From NCBI GenBank assembly GCA_041946685.1, contig JBHGAV010000015.1, positions 1-64,000 on the forward strand: a DNA stretch of 64,000 nt, given 5' to 3'. Shown here piece by piece: positions 17,310 through 25,728 of the stretch. The translations under genes and the position numbers were made by a program. The stretch's first letter is position 1; every line of letters begins with the position of its first letter. Under the pieces are notes generated by a model, which worked only from the letters and a program-made list of their open reading frames with translations, did not search any database and was not told the origin of the DNA. This stretch comes from JBHGAV01 sp041946685. GTDB lineage: Bacteria; Acidobacteriota; Terriglobia; Bryobacterales; Bryobacteraceae.

Positions 17310-18830
17310 ATGTCCAGTCAACGTTTTTCCAGGCGTCATTTCTTCTACGGCAGCCTTCTTGCTGGGACCGTTCCCAGGGGCGGCTTCGGCAGCGTTCCTT
17401 CGCTGGCGGCGCTCGGGTACAAGTCCGTCAACGAGAAGCTGAACATTGCAGCGATCGGAGTCGGCATCCGGGGCCCGCAGATCCTCCGGGGGGTCGCAGG
17501 CAGTGAGAACGTCGTGGCATTGTGCGACGTCGACGACGAGTCGGCCGCGCCGGCCTACAAACAATACGAGAAGGCGACGCGGCACAAGGACTTCCGCAAG
17601 ATGCTGGAGTCCGAAGGCAAGAACATCGACGCGGTCATGATCGCCACTCCGGATCACGGCCACACTCCGGCCGCACTCATGGCGATGCAGCTCGGCAAGC
17701 ACGTCTACTGCGAGAAGCCTCTCACCCGGACAGTGTGGGAAGCACGGCTTCTCCGTGACGCGGCGGCGAAGTACAGGGTCGCCACGCAGATGGGCAACCA
17801 AGGATATTCGCACGAGGGCACCCGGACGTGCGCCGAGATCCTGTGGTCGGGCGAAATCGGAGCGGTCAAGGAGGTTCACGCGTGGACGGGCAGCATCTAC
17901 GCGGGGGGCGACAACGTCCAGACGGCACCGCCCGAAGTGAGGGTTCCGCCGACTCTGGATTGGGACCTGTGGCTGAACACCGCGGCAATGCGCCCCTACA
18001 ATCCCGCGATGACCAAGCAGTGGCGCGCGTACATGGATTTCGGAAGCGGGGGGTCGCTCGGCGACTGGATCGTCCACTGCCTGGGGCCGGCCCACCTGGC
18101 GCTGCAACTGCACCTGGCGCCGCCGGTCAGCGTGGAGTGCGTCAAAGTGGAGGGGAAGAGCAAGTGGACTTGGCCCGTCCGCGCGCACCTTCGGTACGAG
18201 TTTCCGGCGCGGGACAATATGCCGCCGGTAACCGTGAATGTCTACCAGAACATGCACGGCGACGTGAAGTACCCGGAAGGCATGGCGGAGAACGAACCGC
18301 TTCTGCCGCCGATGAACAACCTTGCCGAGCGCGGCCGGTACGCGCCGCCCGAGCCCTTCCGGGCAGGTCCGGGCCGCGGGCAGCCGCCGCGTGGAGGCGC
18401 CGCACCGCCGCCGCGGGCCCCTGCTGAGCCGGCCCCTACGAAGACCGAAGCGGGTGGAGAGCGGCCCGTTCCGGGCAACGGAGCACTATTCGTGGGCGAG
18501 AAGGGCTACATGGCGACCACTTCTCGTGGCGAAGGCGTCTGGCTGCTGCCCGCTTCCCGGTGGAAGGAGTACACGCTCCCGCCCCAGTTGCTCCCGCGCT
18601 CGGTCAACCATCAGCAGGACTGGGTGCGCGCATGCAAGGGCGGCCGGGCGGGTTGCTCGGAGTTCGGCGTGGCCGTCCCTTACATCGAATGGTTGATACT
18701 GGGAGCGGTGGCCCTGCGCGTTCCAGGCAAGCTGCTGTGGGATGCCAGAAACATGCGGTTCACGAACAATGCGGAGGCCACCAGGCTGCTCAGGCCCTAC
18801 GTTCGGAAGGGATGGGAGATGAAGTTGTAG
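17310..18830 (+). CDS. Gfo/Idh/MocA-family oxidoreductase, TAT-exported
   Basis: 506 residues. It begins with a twin-arginine type signal (SRRHFFYGSLLAGTVP) after a GGAGGTG ribosome-binding site 7 nt upstream. The Rossmann NAD(P) domain follows (AIGVGIRGPQIL), and the family motif CEKPLTRTV is present. A proline/alanine/glycine-rich stretch near residues 345-385 is unusual for the fold and is probably a surface loop. The substrate is unknown; exported members of this family are typical of Acidobacteriota and Planctomycetota and are assumed to act on sugars. The ThuA gene follows after 12 bp, suggesting a joint role. Confidence 0.88.
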   Translation: MSSQRFSRRHFFYGSLLAGTVPRGGFGSVPSLAALGYKSVNEKLNIAAIGVGIRGPQILRGVAGSENVVALCDVDDESAAPAYKQYEKATRHKDFRKMLESEGKNIDAVMIATPDHGHTPAALMAMQLGKHVYCEKPLTRTVWEARLLRDAAAKYRVATQMGNQGYSHEGTRTCAEILWSGEIGAVKEVHAWTGSIYAGGDNVQTAPPEVRVPPTLDWDLWLNTAAMRPYNPAMTKQWRAYMDFGSGGSLGDWIVHCLGPAHLALQLHLAPPVSVECVKVEGKSKWTWPVRAHLRYEFPARDNMPPVTVNVYQNMHGDVKYPEGMAENEPLLPPMNNLAERGRYAPPEPFRAGPGRGQPPRGGAAPPPRAPAEPAPTKTEAGGERPVPGNGALFVGEKGYMATTSRGEGVWLLPASRWKEYTLPPQLLPRSVNHQQDWVRACKGGRAGCSEFGVAVPYIEWLILGAVALRVPGKLLWDARNMRFTNNAEATRLLRPYVRKGWEMKL

Positions 18831-18842
18831 TCCGGGGTGACC

Positions 18843-19868
18843 ATGAAATACACATTTTCGGCGGCGCTTTTGGCAGGAGTACTCATGTTTGGCGTTTCTT
18901 TGGAGGCGGCGGGTCCGATCCGGGTCATGCTGCTCGACGGCGAGAGCGGCGGGGTCTACCACAACTGGCAGGCGATCACGCCCGCCCTGAAGAAGCAGTT
19001 GGAGGAGACGGGCCTGTTCCAGGTGGACGTGGTGACCGCTCCGCCGGCCCAGGGCGATTTCACGAATTTCAAGCCGGAGTTCGACAAGTACCCGGTCGTG
19101 GTTTTCAACTACGATGCTCCCGACGAGCGTTGGAGCGCGGAGCTGAAGGCCTCCTTCGAGAAGTACATGGCCAACGGAGGCGGGCTGGTCATTGTCCATG
19201 CCGCCGATAATGCGTTTCCGGGGTGGCAGGCTTTCAACGAGATGATCGGCATCGGGGGCTGGCGTGGGCGCAACCAGAAGTCGGGACCATACTGGTTCTT
19301 CCGGGACGGGAAGCTGGTGTCCGACGACACTCCCGGGCCCGCCGGCGCTCACGGGGCCAGGCTCCCCTACCGCATCACCCACCAGGACACGAATCACCCC
19401 ATTACCAGGGGTCTGCCCAAAGTCTGGATGCACCAAGGGGACGAACTGTATGACCGGATGCGCGGCCCCGGCAAGAACATGACGGTCCTGGCGACGGCGT
19501 ACTCCGACAAGAGCAATCGGGGCACTGGCAACGAGGAGCCCGCCCTGATGACGCTCACTTACGGGAAGGGGCGCATCTTCCATTCCATCTTCGGACATGA
19601 TGTCTACTCGCTCGCCTGCGTCGGAGCAATCGTTACCTTCCAGCGCGGTACCGAGTGGGCCGCCACGGGCAGAGTGACGCAGAAAGCGCCGGCCGCGTTC
19701 CCCAGCGCCAACACCGTGATCTACCGGACGGACATCGCGGCCATGGACCCGAATTACCCCAAGGGCCTGAACGGGCTGGACGCGGCGGCGGGCGGCGGCG
19801 CGGGAAGGGGAGCTCCTGCGCGGCGGGGGCCGGCGGGCGGCCCCGCGCAGAACGCGCCTGGCCAGTAA
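18843..19868 (+). CDS. Secreted ThuA domain-containing protein
   Basis: About 341 residues with a signal peptide (MKYTFSAALLAGVLMFGVSLEA). The glutamine-amidotransferase-like ThuA fold is shown by RVMLLDGESGGVYHNW at the start, GGGLVIVHAADNAF in the middle, and KGRIFHSIFGHDVYSL near the end. ThuA proteins are linked to trehalose and other sugar use, but the exact reaction is unclear. The C-terminus is a Gly/Ala/Pro/Arg-rich tail. A GTG at 18837 would add two residues. It is in an operon with the preceding Gfo/Idh gene, a pairing often seen in sugar-modifying clusters. Confidence 0.85.
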   Translation: MKYTFSAALLAGVLMFGVSLEAAGPIRVMLLDGESGGVYHNWQAITPALKKQLEETGLFQVDVVTAPPAQGDFTNFKPEFDKYPVVVFNYDAPDERWSAELKASFEKYMANGGGLVIVHAADNAFPGWQAFNEMIGIGGWRGRNQKSGPYWFFRDGKLVSDDTPGPAGAHGARLPYRITHQDTNHPITRGLPKVWMHQGDELYDRMRGPGKNMTVLATAYSDKSNRGTGNEEPALMTLTYGKGRIFHSIFGHDVYSLACVGAIVTFQRGTEWAATGRVTQKAPAAFPSANTVIYRTDIAAMDPNYPKGLNGLDAAAGGGAGRGAPARRGPAGGPAQNAPGQ

Positions 19869-19912
19869 TCCGGCCGTCGCAGCGACTCTGCTACAATCGA
19901 CGGCGAACCGTG

Positions 19913-21034
19913 ATGAGGAAGGGTGTCTTAGTCGGCTTGGTTCTGCTGGTATCCTGCGCAGCAAGCACAATGGGGAGCCAGGAGAACCGCCAGGAGGAGC
20001 CTCCCACCCAGGTGCTGACGGTTCCCCCTGAACCGCCCCAGGCGGTGGTCGCCGAGACCGACAAGCTGGCGTTTTTCGTTTCGCCCCTCTCCTCCAGAGG
20101 GCTGCTTTCGCAGCAGGTTCGTGACGCGCTGCGGTCACTTTTCAGCCAGGCGGGCAGGAGCCAAATCGTCAAACTGAGGGCATTCGTGGCCGGGACCGGC
20201 GACATACGCCGCGTGCAGGCCATCGTCAGTGAAATCTTCAGCGCGCGAAAACAGGCGATTCCGACGGTTACCGTTGTGCAGGTCGGCGCGCTTCCGATGG
20301 CCGGGGTACAGGTGGTGATCGAGGCGACGGCCGTCAGCCGGAGGAGCGAGAACCCAAACGGTCTGGCATTCGTAGCCGGTCAGGCGGTTGAAGAGAGCGG
20401 ACTGCCCAGCCGCATGCTGCCCCTGGCCCAGCGAGCGATGCCGCGGCTGCGGAGCGCCTTGGCCTCGGCCGGGTTGGACGGCCGCGACGTGCTTCTGGCG
20501 ACGTGCTTCCTGACCTCGATGGACGATGTCTGGGAGGTGAGGCGAGCGGTGGCGACCGAGTTCCCCAAGGCCCTGACGAACTTCATCCAGCCGGAACGCG
20601 CACCCACCCACGCTATGGCGGGCTGCGAGGTGGTGGCCCGCCTACGGACTCCCGCCGGAGCGCCGGTGAAGATGCTGAAGCCGGCGGCGCCGGGCGGAGC
20701 GGACTCGGTGGCCGAGGTCGCGTTGGTAAGCGCTCCGCGCGTCGTGCTGGCAGGAGGCCAGATGGCCTTCGGCTACGAGGAGGAGGACGCGCGGCTCGCC
20801 TTCCGGCGCCTGGCCAAGACGCTGGAGCAGGAGCGCAGTTCCATCGCACAGGTTGCCTCGGCGGGCTTCTACGCTCTTTCGAGGAGCATAGCCGAGCAAG
20901 CGCACAGGATCGGCGCGGGATTCTGGGGGCAGTCCGGGCCTCCCGCCTCGACGCTGCTGCCCTGTGTCGGGCTGCCCTCGCTGGACGCCAGCTTCGCCAT
21001 CGAAGCAGTCGCTGCGGTCAACAACTCGCAATAG
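19913..21034 (+). CDS. Secreted protein with three tandem Rid/YjgF-like repeats
   Basis: 373 residues starting MRKGVLVGLVLLVSCAAS, a lipoprotein-like signal (LVSC). Three Rid-like units follow at about residues 45-140, 145-250 and 265-373. Their ends align: IPTVTVVQVGALPMAGVQVV, then a diverged unit with HAMAGCEVVARL, then LLPCVGLPSLDASFAIEA. Ordinary RidA is a trimer of single-domain chains, so this may be an intramolecular pseudo-trimer. The arginine that makes RidA an enamine deaminase is not seen at the equivalent positions, so deaminase activity is doubtful. TACAAT at 19892-19897 may be its -10 box. The in-frame extension to 19655 overlaps the ThuA gene and is rejected. Confidence 0.75.
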   Translation: MRKGVLVGLVLLVSCAASTMGSQENRQEEPPTQVLTVPPEPPQAVVAETDKLAFFVSPLSSRGLLSQQVRDALRSLFSQAGRSQIVKLRAFVAGTGDIRRVQAIVSEIFSARKQAIPTVTVVQVGALPMAGVQVVIEATAVSRRSENPNGLAFVAGQAVEESGLPSRMLPLAQRAMPRLRSALASAGLDGRDVLLATCFLTSMDDVWEVRRAVATEFPKALTNFIQPERAPTHAMAGCEVVARLRTPAGAPVKMLKPAAPGGADSVAEVALVSAPRVVLAGGQMAFGYEEEDARLAFRRLAKTLEQERSSIAQVASAGFYALSRSIAEQAHRIGAGFWGQSGPPASTLLPCVGLPSLDASFAIEAVAAVNNSQ

Positions 21035-21043
21035 GAGCCAGAG

Positions 21044-22081
21044 ATGCTGATGTCCAAGCCGGTGGTCACTTTCGGTGAGATCATGTTGAGGCTGGCGCCT
21101 CCGGGATTCGAGAGAATCCTCCAGACGCCACAGTTTGTCGCCACGTTCGGAGGGGGGGAAGCGAACGTCGCCGTATCGGTGGCCGGTTACGGCCTTCCGG
21201 CCCGTTACATCACGGTGTTGCCGAACAATCCTATCACGGACGCCTTCGTGGGCGAGATGCGCCGCTTCAACGTGGACCCGTCTTACATCGTCCGCGGCAA
21301 AGGCCGCTTTGGAATCTACTTCGTTGAGGCCGGCGCGAACCAGCGTCCCTCCAAGGTCGTCTACGACCGCGAGCACAGCGCGATCGCGCTCGCAAGGCCC
21401 GGCGACATCGACTGGCAGAAGAGCCTGGAGGGCGCCGGCTGGTTCCATGTGACCGGAATCACGCCTGCGATCAGCCAGAGCGCCGCGGATCTGGCTTCGG
21501 AGGCCGTCCGGAAGGCGCGGGAGATGGGATTGACCGTGTCGTGCGATCTCAACTACCGCAAGAACCTCTGGAAGTACGGCAAGTCCGCGCAGGAGGTCAT
21601 GACGGAGATCTTCAAGTACGTCGACGTCGGGATCGCGAACGAGGAAGACTGCCAGAAGTCGCTCGGGATTCAGGTGGACGTGGACGTGGAGTCCGGCAAG
21701 CTGGAAGTGGAGCAATACAAGGCGCTGACGGCGAAGGTGCTGGCGCAGTATCCCAGCCTGAAGATGATGGCGGTGACGCTGAGGGAATCGATCAGCGCCT
21801 CCCACAACGGCTGGTCGGCCTGCCTTAACGACCGCCAGGAGTTCCTCCTCAGCCGCCACTACGACATCACGCACATCGTGGACCGGGTCGGCGGCGGCGA
21901 TGCCTTCGCCGGAGGACTGATCTACGGGCTTCTATCTCTCCCCACGCGGAAGGAAGCGCTCGAATTCGCCGTGGCCGCGTCCTGCCTGAAGCACTCGGTC
22001 TACGGGGATTTCAACCGGTTCTCGGCCGATGAGGTGAATTCGCTCGTGAAAAGCGGCGGTTCCGGCCGCGTGCAGAGGTAG
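21044..22081 (+). CDS. PfkB-family sugar kinase, probable 2-dehydro-3-deoxygluconokinase
   Basis: 345 residues, ribokinase fold. The start is VVTFGEIMLRLAPPGFERIL, typical of KDG kinases. The glycine-rich substrate lid (FGGGEANVAVSVAGYG) and the C-terminal ATP/anion-hole signature with the catalytic aspartate (DRVGGGDAFAGGLIYGLL) are present. It would phosphorylate 2-keto-3-deoxygluconate in an Entner-Doudoroff branch; fructokinase activity is the alternative. AGGAGCCAGAG precedes the ATG, and the gene lies 9 bp after the Rid-like gene. Confidence 0.85.
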   Translation: MLMSKPVVTFGEIMLRLAPPGFERILQTPQFVATFGGGEANVAVSVAGYGLPARYITVLPNNPITDAFVGEMRRFNVDPSYIVRGKGRFGIYFVEAGANQRPSKVVYDREHSAIALARPGDIDWQKSLEGAGWFHVTGITPAISQSAADLASEAVRKAREMGLTVSCDLNYRKNLWKYGKSAQEVMTEIFKYVDVGIANEEDCQKSLGIQVDVDVESGKLEVEQYKALTAKVLAQYPSLKMMAVTLRESISASHNGWSACLNDRQEFLLSRHYDITHIVDRVGGGDAFAGGLIYGLLSLPTRKEALEFAVAASCLKHSVYGDFNRFSADEVNSLVKSGGSGRVQR

Positions 22082-22119
22082 CCGGGTGCATCCGGTATAA
22101 TCGCAGTAGGATTCCCGCG

Positions 22120-23148
22120 ATGGTGGCTCGTGTCTTGATCGGGTGGTGGATAACCTCGCTTCTCGCGGCTCAGGCCCCCCCTCCGGGCGGCCCGCCCCAG
22201 CCACCGGCGCAGGAGCAAACCACCTTGCGCGTCCAGGTGAACGAAGTGATCGTGCCAATCACCGTCACGGACGAGAAGGACCGGTTCGTCACCAACCTGG
22301 ACGTCACCGATTTCAAGATTTTCGACGGGGGCAAGGAACAGAAGATCGTGTACTTCACCCGCGAGAGGAACCAGCCCGTTGTGGTGGGATTCCTTCTCGA
22401 CATGAGCAACGCCACGCGGCTCCACTGGCAGAGATTCCAGGAAGCGGCGATGGAGTTGGTTTTCAACCTGCTGCCGGGGGACAAGAAGTTCAGCGGCTAT
22501 CTCATCACGTACTCCAACGAGGCTGAGCTGTTGGTGAACACGACCCACGATTCCGAGAAGATCGCGGATCGCATCCGCAAGCTGAAACCCGGCGGTGGCG
22601 CCGCGCTGTTCGACGCCATTTACATGGCTTGCACGCGGAGAAGCCTTGTCCAAGGCGAGCCGATCGAGCCTCGGCGGATCCTGATCATCATTGGCGACGG
22701 GCACGACACCGCCAGCAGCAAGCGCCTGGAAGAGGTGCTGGAACTGGCGCAGCGGAACCTGGTCACGATCTATGGGGTTAGCACATCGTCGTTCGGCTCG
22801 TACGCCGAACAGGAAGGCAACCTCAGGAAGCTTTGCGAGGAGACCGGCGGCCGCGTGGAGTACCCGCTCCAGCAGGTCTACTCGGACGTGTCGGGCCATC
22901 TGTCCACTCCATCAGACGAGGGCAATTACGCGTACAAGGTGGGGACGGGCCAGTACGCAGCGGCTATCGCCAAGGGGATTTTCAATTCGGTAGCCGCTCT
23001 CGCCGGCGAGGTGACCACCCAATACATCGTGCGCTACATCCCGGACGTCACCGATACTAACATGGTCTACCGACCCATTCGCGTTGAGGTCAAACTGCCC
23101 GGCGTGAAGATTCGCCACCGCCAGGGGTACTATCCGAACAACCCTTAG
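22120..23148 (+). CDS. VWFA-related acidobacterial domain protein
   Basis: 342 residues with an N-terminal signal-like helix (RVLIGWWITSLLAAQAPPPG) followed by a proline-rich linker. Next comes the beta-rich segment common to this acidobacterial family (VNEVIVPITVTDEKDRFVTN) and a von Willebrand A domain. The metal site is only partly conserved (LLDMSNATRL in place of DxSxS). It ends KIRHRQGYYPNNP, the typical YY-containing tail. It is probably secreted; function unknown. A perfect TATAAT (22096-22101) lies 18 nt upstream of the ATG. Confidence 0.85.
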   Translation: MVARVLIGWWITSLLAAQAPPPGGPPQPPAQEQTTLRVQVNEVIVPITVTDEKDRFVTNLDVTDFKIFDGGKEQKIVYFTRERNQPVVVGFLLDMSNATRLHWQRFQEAAMELVFNLLPGDKKFSGYLITYSNEAELLVNTTHDSEKIADRIRKLKPGGGAALFDAIYMACTRRSLVQGEPIEPRRILIIIGDGHDTASSKRLEEVLELAQRNLVTIYGVSTSSFGSYAEQEGNLRKLCEETGGRVEYPLQQVYSDVSGHLSTPSDEGNYAYKVGTGQYAAAIAKGIFNSVAALAGEVTTQYIVRYIPDVTDTNMVYRPIRVEVKLPGVKIRHRQGYYPNNP

Positions 23149-23167
23149 GCGGGAGCTGGTTTTATCC

Positions 23168-23173
23168 GATAAT
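23168..23173 (+). promoter_or_regulatory. -10 box placed for a leaderless transcript of the S24-peptidase gene
   Basis: GATAAT ends 8 nt before the ATG at 23182. With normal spacing the transcript would begin at or very near the A of the start codon. No ribosome-binding site is visible. This repeats the arrangement seen at 16028. Confidence 0.4.
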
Positions 23174-23181
23174 CTCTAGAC

Positions 23182-24021
23182 ATGGGTGCGCTGGCCTTCA
23201 GGACGGCACGCAACGCGCAGTACTGGGTGGTAAGCCTGGCGCTGCCTGGCAGGCCTAAGGTCAATGCCGGAGTGCTCCTTCTTGACCCCGCCGCCGACCG
23301 GCTCCACGTCCGCATGCGCCGGGACTGGGACCGGATCGCCGATCCGGAGGACGTGGAAGTGCTCGCCGGGCTCGAGCAGGAGTTCCAGCGCCAGAGCAGG
23401 GAAGCCGGGGCGGAGAGTCTTCTGCGGTGGGTTGAGGACACCTTTTCCAACACCCTGCGCGTCACGGACCGCGAGACCATTGCGGTCGGCGACTTTGAGA
23501 AGGCCCTGGAGAGGCTCTACGCGAGGCACGTGGAGGGAGAAGCCGCGGGCGCTCCGCAGATTCTTCCTTGCCGGACGCACCTTCCGCTCTATTCGCTGCG
23601 CGCCGCCGCCACCCGCTTTGGCGAGGACATGGAGGTGGAATCTCAGGAGTGGGTGCGTGCGCCGGAGAGCATGAGCCTGACGCCTGACATGTTCGTGGCG
23701 CGCGTGGTCGGACGATCCATGGAGCCCCTGATTCCGGACGGGAGCCTGTGCATCTTCCGGCATGGGGTCGTCGGCTCGCGGCAGGGGAAGTTGCTGCTTA
23801 TCCAGCACGTCGGCGCCTCCGACACGGGAGGCGAGTTTACGGTGAAGCGCTACACCAGCCGCAAGGTGTCCTCGGAGGAAGGCTGGCGTCACGAGAAGAT
23901 CCGCCTGGAGCCTTTGAATCCTGAATTCGAAGCCTGGGACCTGGACCCGAGCGAACTGGAAGATGGGCCGTACCGTGTCCGCGGCGAGTTCGTGCGGGTG
24001 CTGCCTTACGAGGAGCAATGA
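23182..24021 (+). CDS. LexA-like S24 peptidase with a DUF3037-like N-terminal domain
   Basis: 279 residues. The C-terminal half is an S24 (LexA/UmuD/repressor) peptidase domain: the serine is in VVGRSMEPLIPDGSL (S179) and the general-base lysine in FTVKRYTSRKV (K222). The N-terminal half has no helix-turn-helix. It resembles DUF3037 (YWVVSLALPGRPKVNAGVLL followed by a DP-x-RL-x-VRM stretch); this match is from memory. It is therefore not a normal LexA. It could be a signal-responsive protease or peptide-binding sensor. Its stop overlaps the ATG of the following VWFA gene (ATGA), so the two are translationally coupled. Confidence 0.75.
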   Translation: MGALAFRTARNAQYWVVSLALPGRPKVNAGVLLLDPAADRLHVRMRRDWDRIADPEDVEVLAGLEQEFQRQSREAGAESLLRWVEDTFSNTLRVTDRETIAVGDFEKALERLYARHVEGEAAGAPQILPCRTHLPLYSLRAAATRFGEDMEVESQEWVRAPESMSLTPDMFVARVVGRSMEPLIPDGSLCIFRHGVVGSRQGKLLLIQHVGASDTGGEFTVKRYTSRKVSSEEGWRHEKIRLEPLNPEFEAWDLDPSELEDGPYRVRGEFVRVLPYEEQ

Positions 24022-25721
24022 AGGCGGCTCGGGGCCTCACTCGGAGCCCCTGGCTCGTGGCGCTGACTTTCGCCGCCGCATGGGGTTGCACGGCTCTTCT
24101 TGCCGCCCAGCAATCTGTTGATCCCAGCGAGGTATCCTTGAGCGTTGTTGGATATCTCCCGCCATCGCAATTCACTCTCCGCGCTGACGTCAGACTGGTT
24201 GAGGTGGCGGTTGTAGTCAGGGACCGCAGCGGCCGGACGGTTGCCGGGCTTCCGCGAGACAGCTTCGAGATCAAGGACAACGGAAAGAACCGCAAGATCA
24301 CAGCCTTCTCGGAGGTCACTTCCATTCCCCGGCCGTCGGGGCAGGAGGCCCAAGCCGCGGCGCCGGCAGATGAGAAGTCCAGTCCGCGTTTCGTGGCCCT
24401 TGTCATTGACGACTTCAACTCCGGCTCCCGTGAGTTCCAATCCGCGCAGATGGCAGCCCGGGCGTTCGTAAAGGACGGGCTTGCCTCCGGGGACAGGGTT
24501 GGGCTCTTCAGCACGTATGGCACCGAGATCGCCCCGTACACCAATGACGCAAAGCGGCTCATCGCCGCCATCGACGGCATGCGCTCGCGCCGGCAAGCGG
24601 ATATCACCGGAAAGTGCCCAACGCTGTCAGCCTACGAGAGCTACCTGATTGCCGACGACCGCGACTATGAAGTGCTGAACGCCAAGGTTGCCGAGACATC
24701 CTCCTGTTATCCGTATTGGTCCCGTGACCGAATCGTGTCCTATGTGACCCAGATGGCTCGGGCGAATTGGGCGGTTACGAGCGCGAGAAGTCAGAACACC
24801 CTCGCCGCCATTCAGGGCATCGTGGACACGATGGGCTCGCTGGAGGGCCGTCGCATGCTGCTGCTGGTTTCCGGCGGTTTCCTGTCTGAGACGCTGGCCA
24901 GACAGAAGGACAATCTCGTCGCCCACGCCCTAAGAGCTGGAGTCACGGTGAACTCGCTCGACGCCAAGGGCGTCTACACCTTTGACGTGGACATTCCCCC
25001 CGGCGGCGACATCACGTCGCCCGCCCTTCAGCGCAGGATATTGAGTGAGGGGTCGATCGCGCAAAATCTGGCGTTGGCCGAGCTGGCCCAAAGCACGGGG
25101 GGAAGGTTCTTCCTGGGCAACAACGACATCAGTGGAGGTTTCCGAGAATTGGCTGCACCGCCGGAGGTGACCTACCTGCTCGCCTTTTCGCCCGACACTG
25201 AGCCGGACGGTGCGCATCATAAGTTGGAAGTCCGCCTCAAGGGCGTTAAGGGATATTCCGTTCAGGCGAGGCCCGGCTACTACGCATCGAAGGACGAGCC
25301 GTCGGCGCCGGTCGCGGAGAGGCGGATCGACCGCGAATTGTTCGTGGAAAGGTTACAGGCGGAGGTTCCGGTCACGGTCACGACGGCCGTAAACAAAGGG
25401 GAAGGCGGTCTGGCGGCGCTCGTCGTGACGGTCCGTGTCGATGTGGCGCGGCTCACTTTTCTGCCTCAGTCCGGCCGGCGGGCGGAGAAGCTGGCGTTCC
25501 TGGTGGCGGTTCTGGACGAGCAAGGCAACTTCGTTGAAGGCAAGGAGGGCGCGATGGAGTTCTCGTTGCGCCAGGAGACTTACGCATGGCTGGTGTCGAA
25601 GGGCCTCTCCGCGGATTTCCAATTGACGCCCCGTCCCGGAAAGTACCGCTTGCGCGCCATTGTTGAATCCGCAAACCAGGGGAAGCTGACCGCCATCGAT
25701 CAGACCGTCGAGATTCCCTGA
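24018..25721 (+). CDS. VWFA-related acidobacterial domain protein, long form
   Basis: 567 residues with a signal peptide (LVALTFAAAWGCTALLAAQ). The acidobacterial family segment (LRADVRLVEVAVVVRDRSGR) and a VWA domain follow; VIDDFNSGS replaces the metal-site motif. A large insertion of about 80 residues with two cysteines (about residues 195-235) lies between the early and late parts of the VWA fold. YYASKDEP marks the end of the standard family region. A beta-sandwich-like C-terminal extension of about 130 residues follows. Probably secreted or surface-exposed. It is coupled to the S24 gene by ATGA. Confidence 0.83.
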   Translation: MKAARGLTRSPWLVALTFAAAWGCTALLAAQQSVDPSEVSLSVVGYLPPSQFTLRADVRLVEVAVVVRDRSGRTVAGLPRDSFEIKDNGKNRKITAFSEVTSIPRPSGQEAQAAAPADEKSSPRFVALVIDDFNSGSREFQSAQMAARAFVKDGLASGDRVGLFSTYGTEIAPYTNDAKRLIAAIDGMRSRRQADITGKCPTLSAYESYLIADDRDYEVLNAKVAETSSCYPYWSRDRIVSYVTQMARANWAVTSARSQNTLAAIQGIVDTMGSLEGRRMLLLVSGGFLSETLARQKDNLVAHALRAGVTVNSLDAKGVYTFDVDIPPGGDITSPALQRRILSEGSIAQNLALAELAQSTGGRFFLGNNDISGGFRELAAPPEVTYLLAFSPDTEPDGAHHKLEVRLKGVKGYSVQARPGYYASKDEPSAPVAERRIDRELFVERLQAEVPVTVTTAVNKGEGGLAALVVTVRVDVARLTFLPQSGRRAEKLAFLVAVLDEQGNFVEGKEGAMEFSLRQETYAWLVSKGLSADFQLTPRPGKYRLRAIVESANQGKLTAIDQTVEIP

Positions 25722-25728
25722 TCACCTC

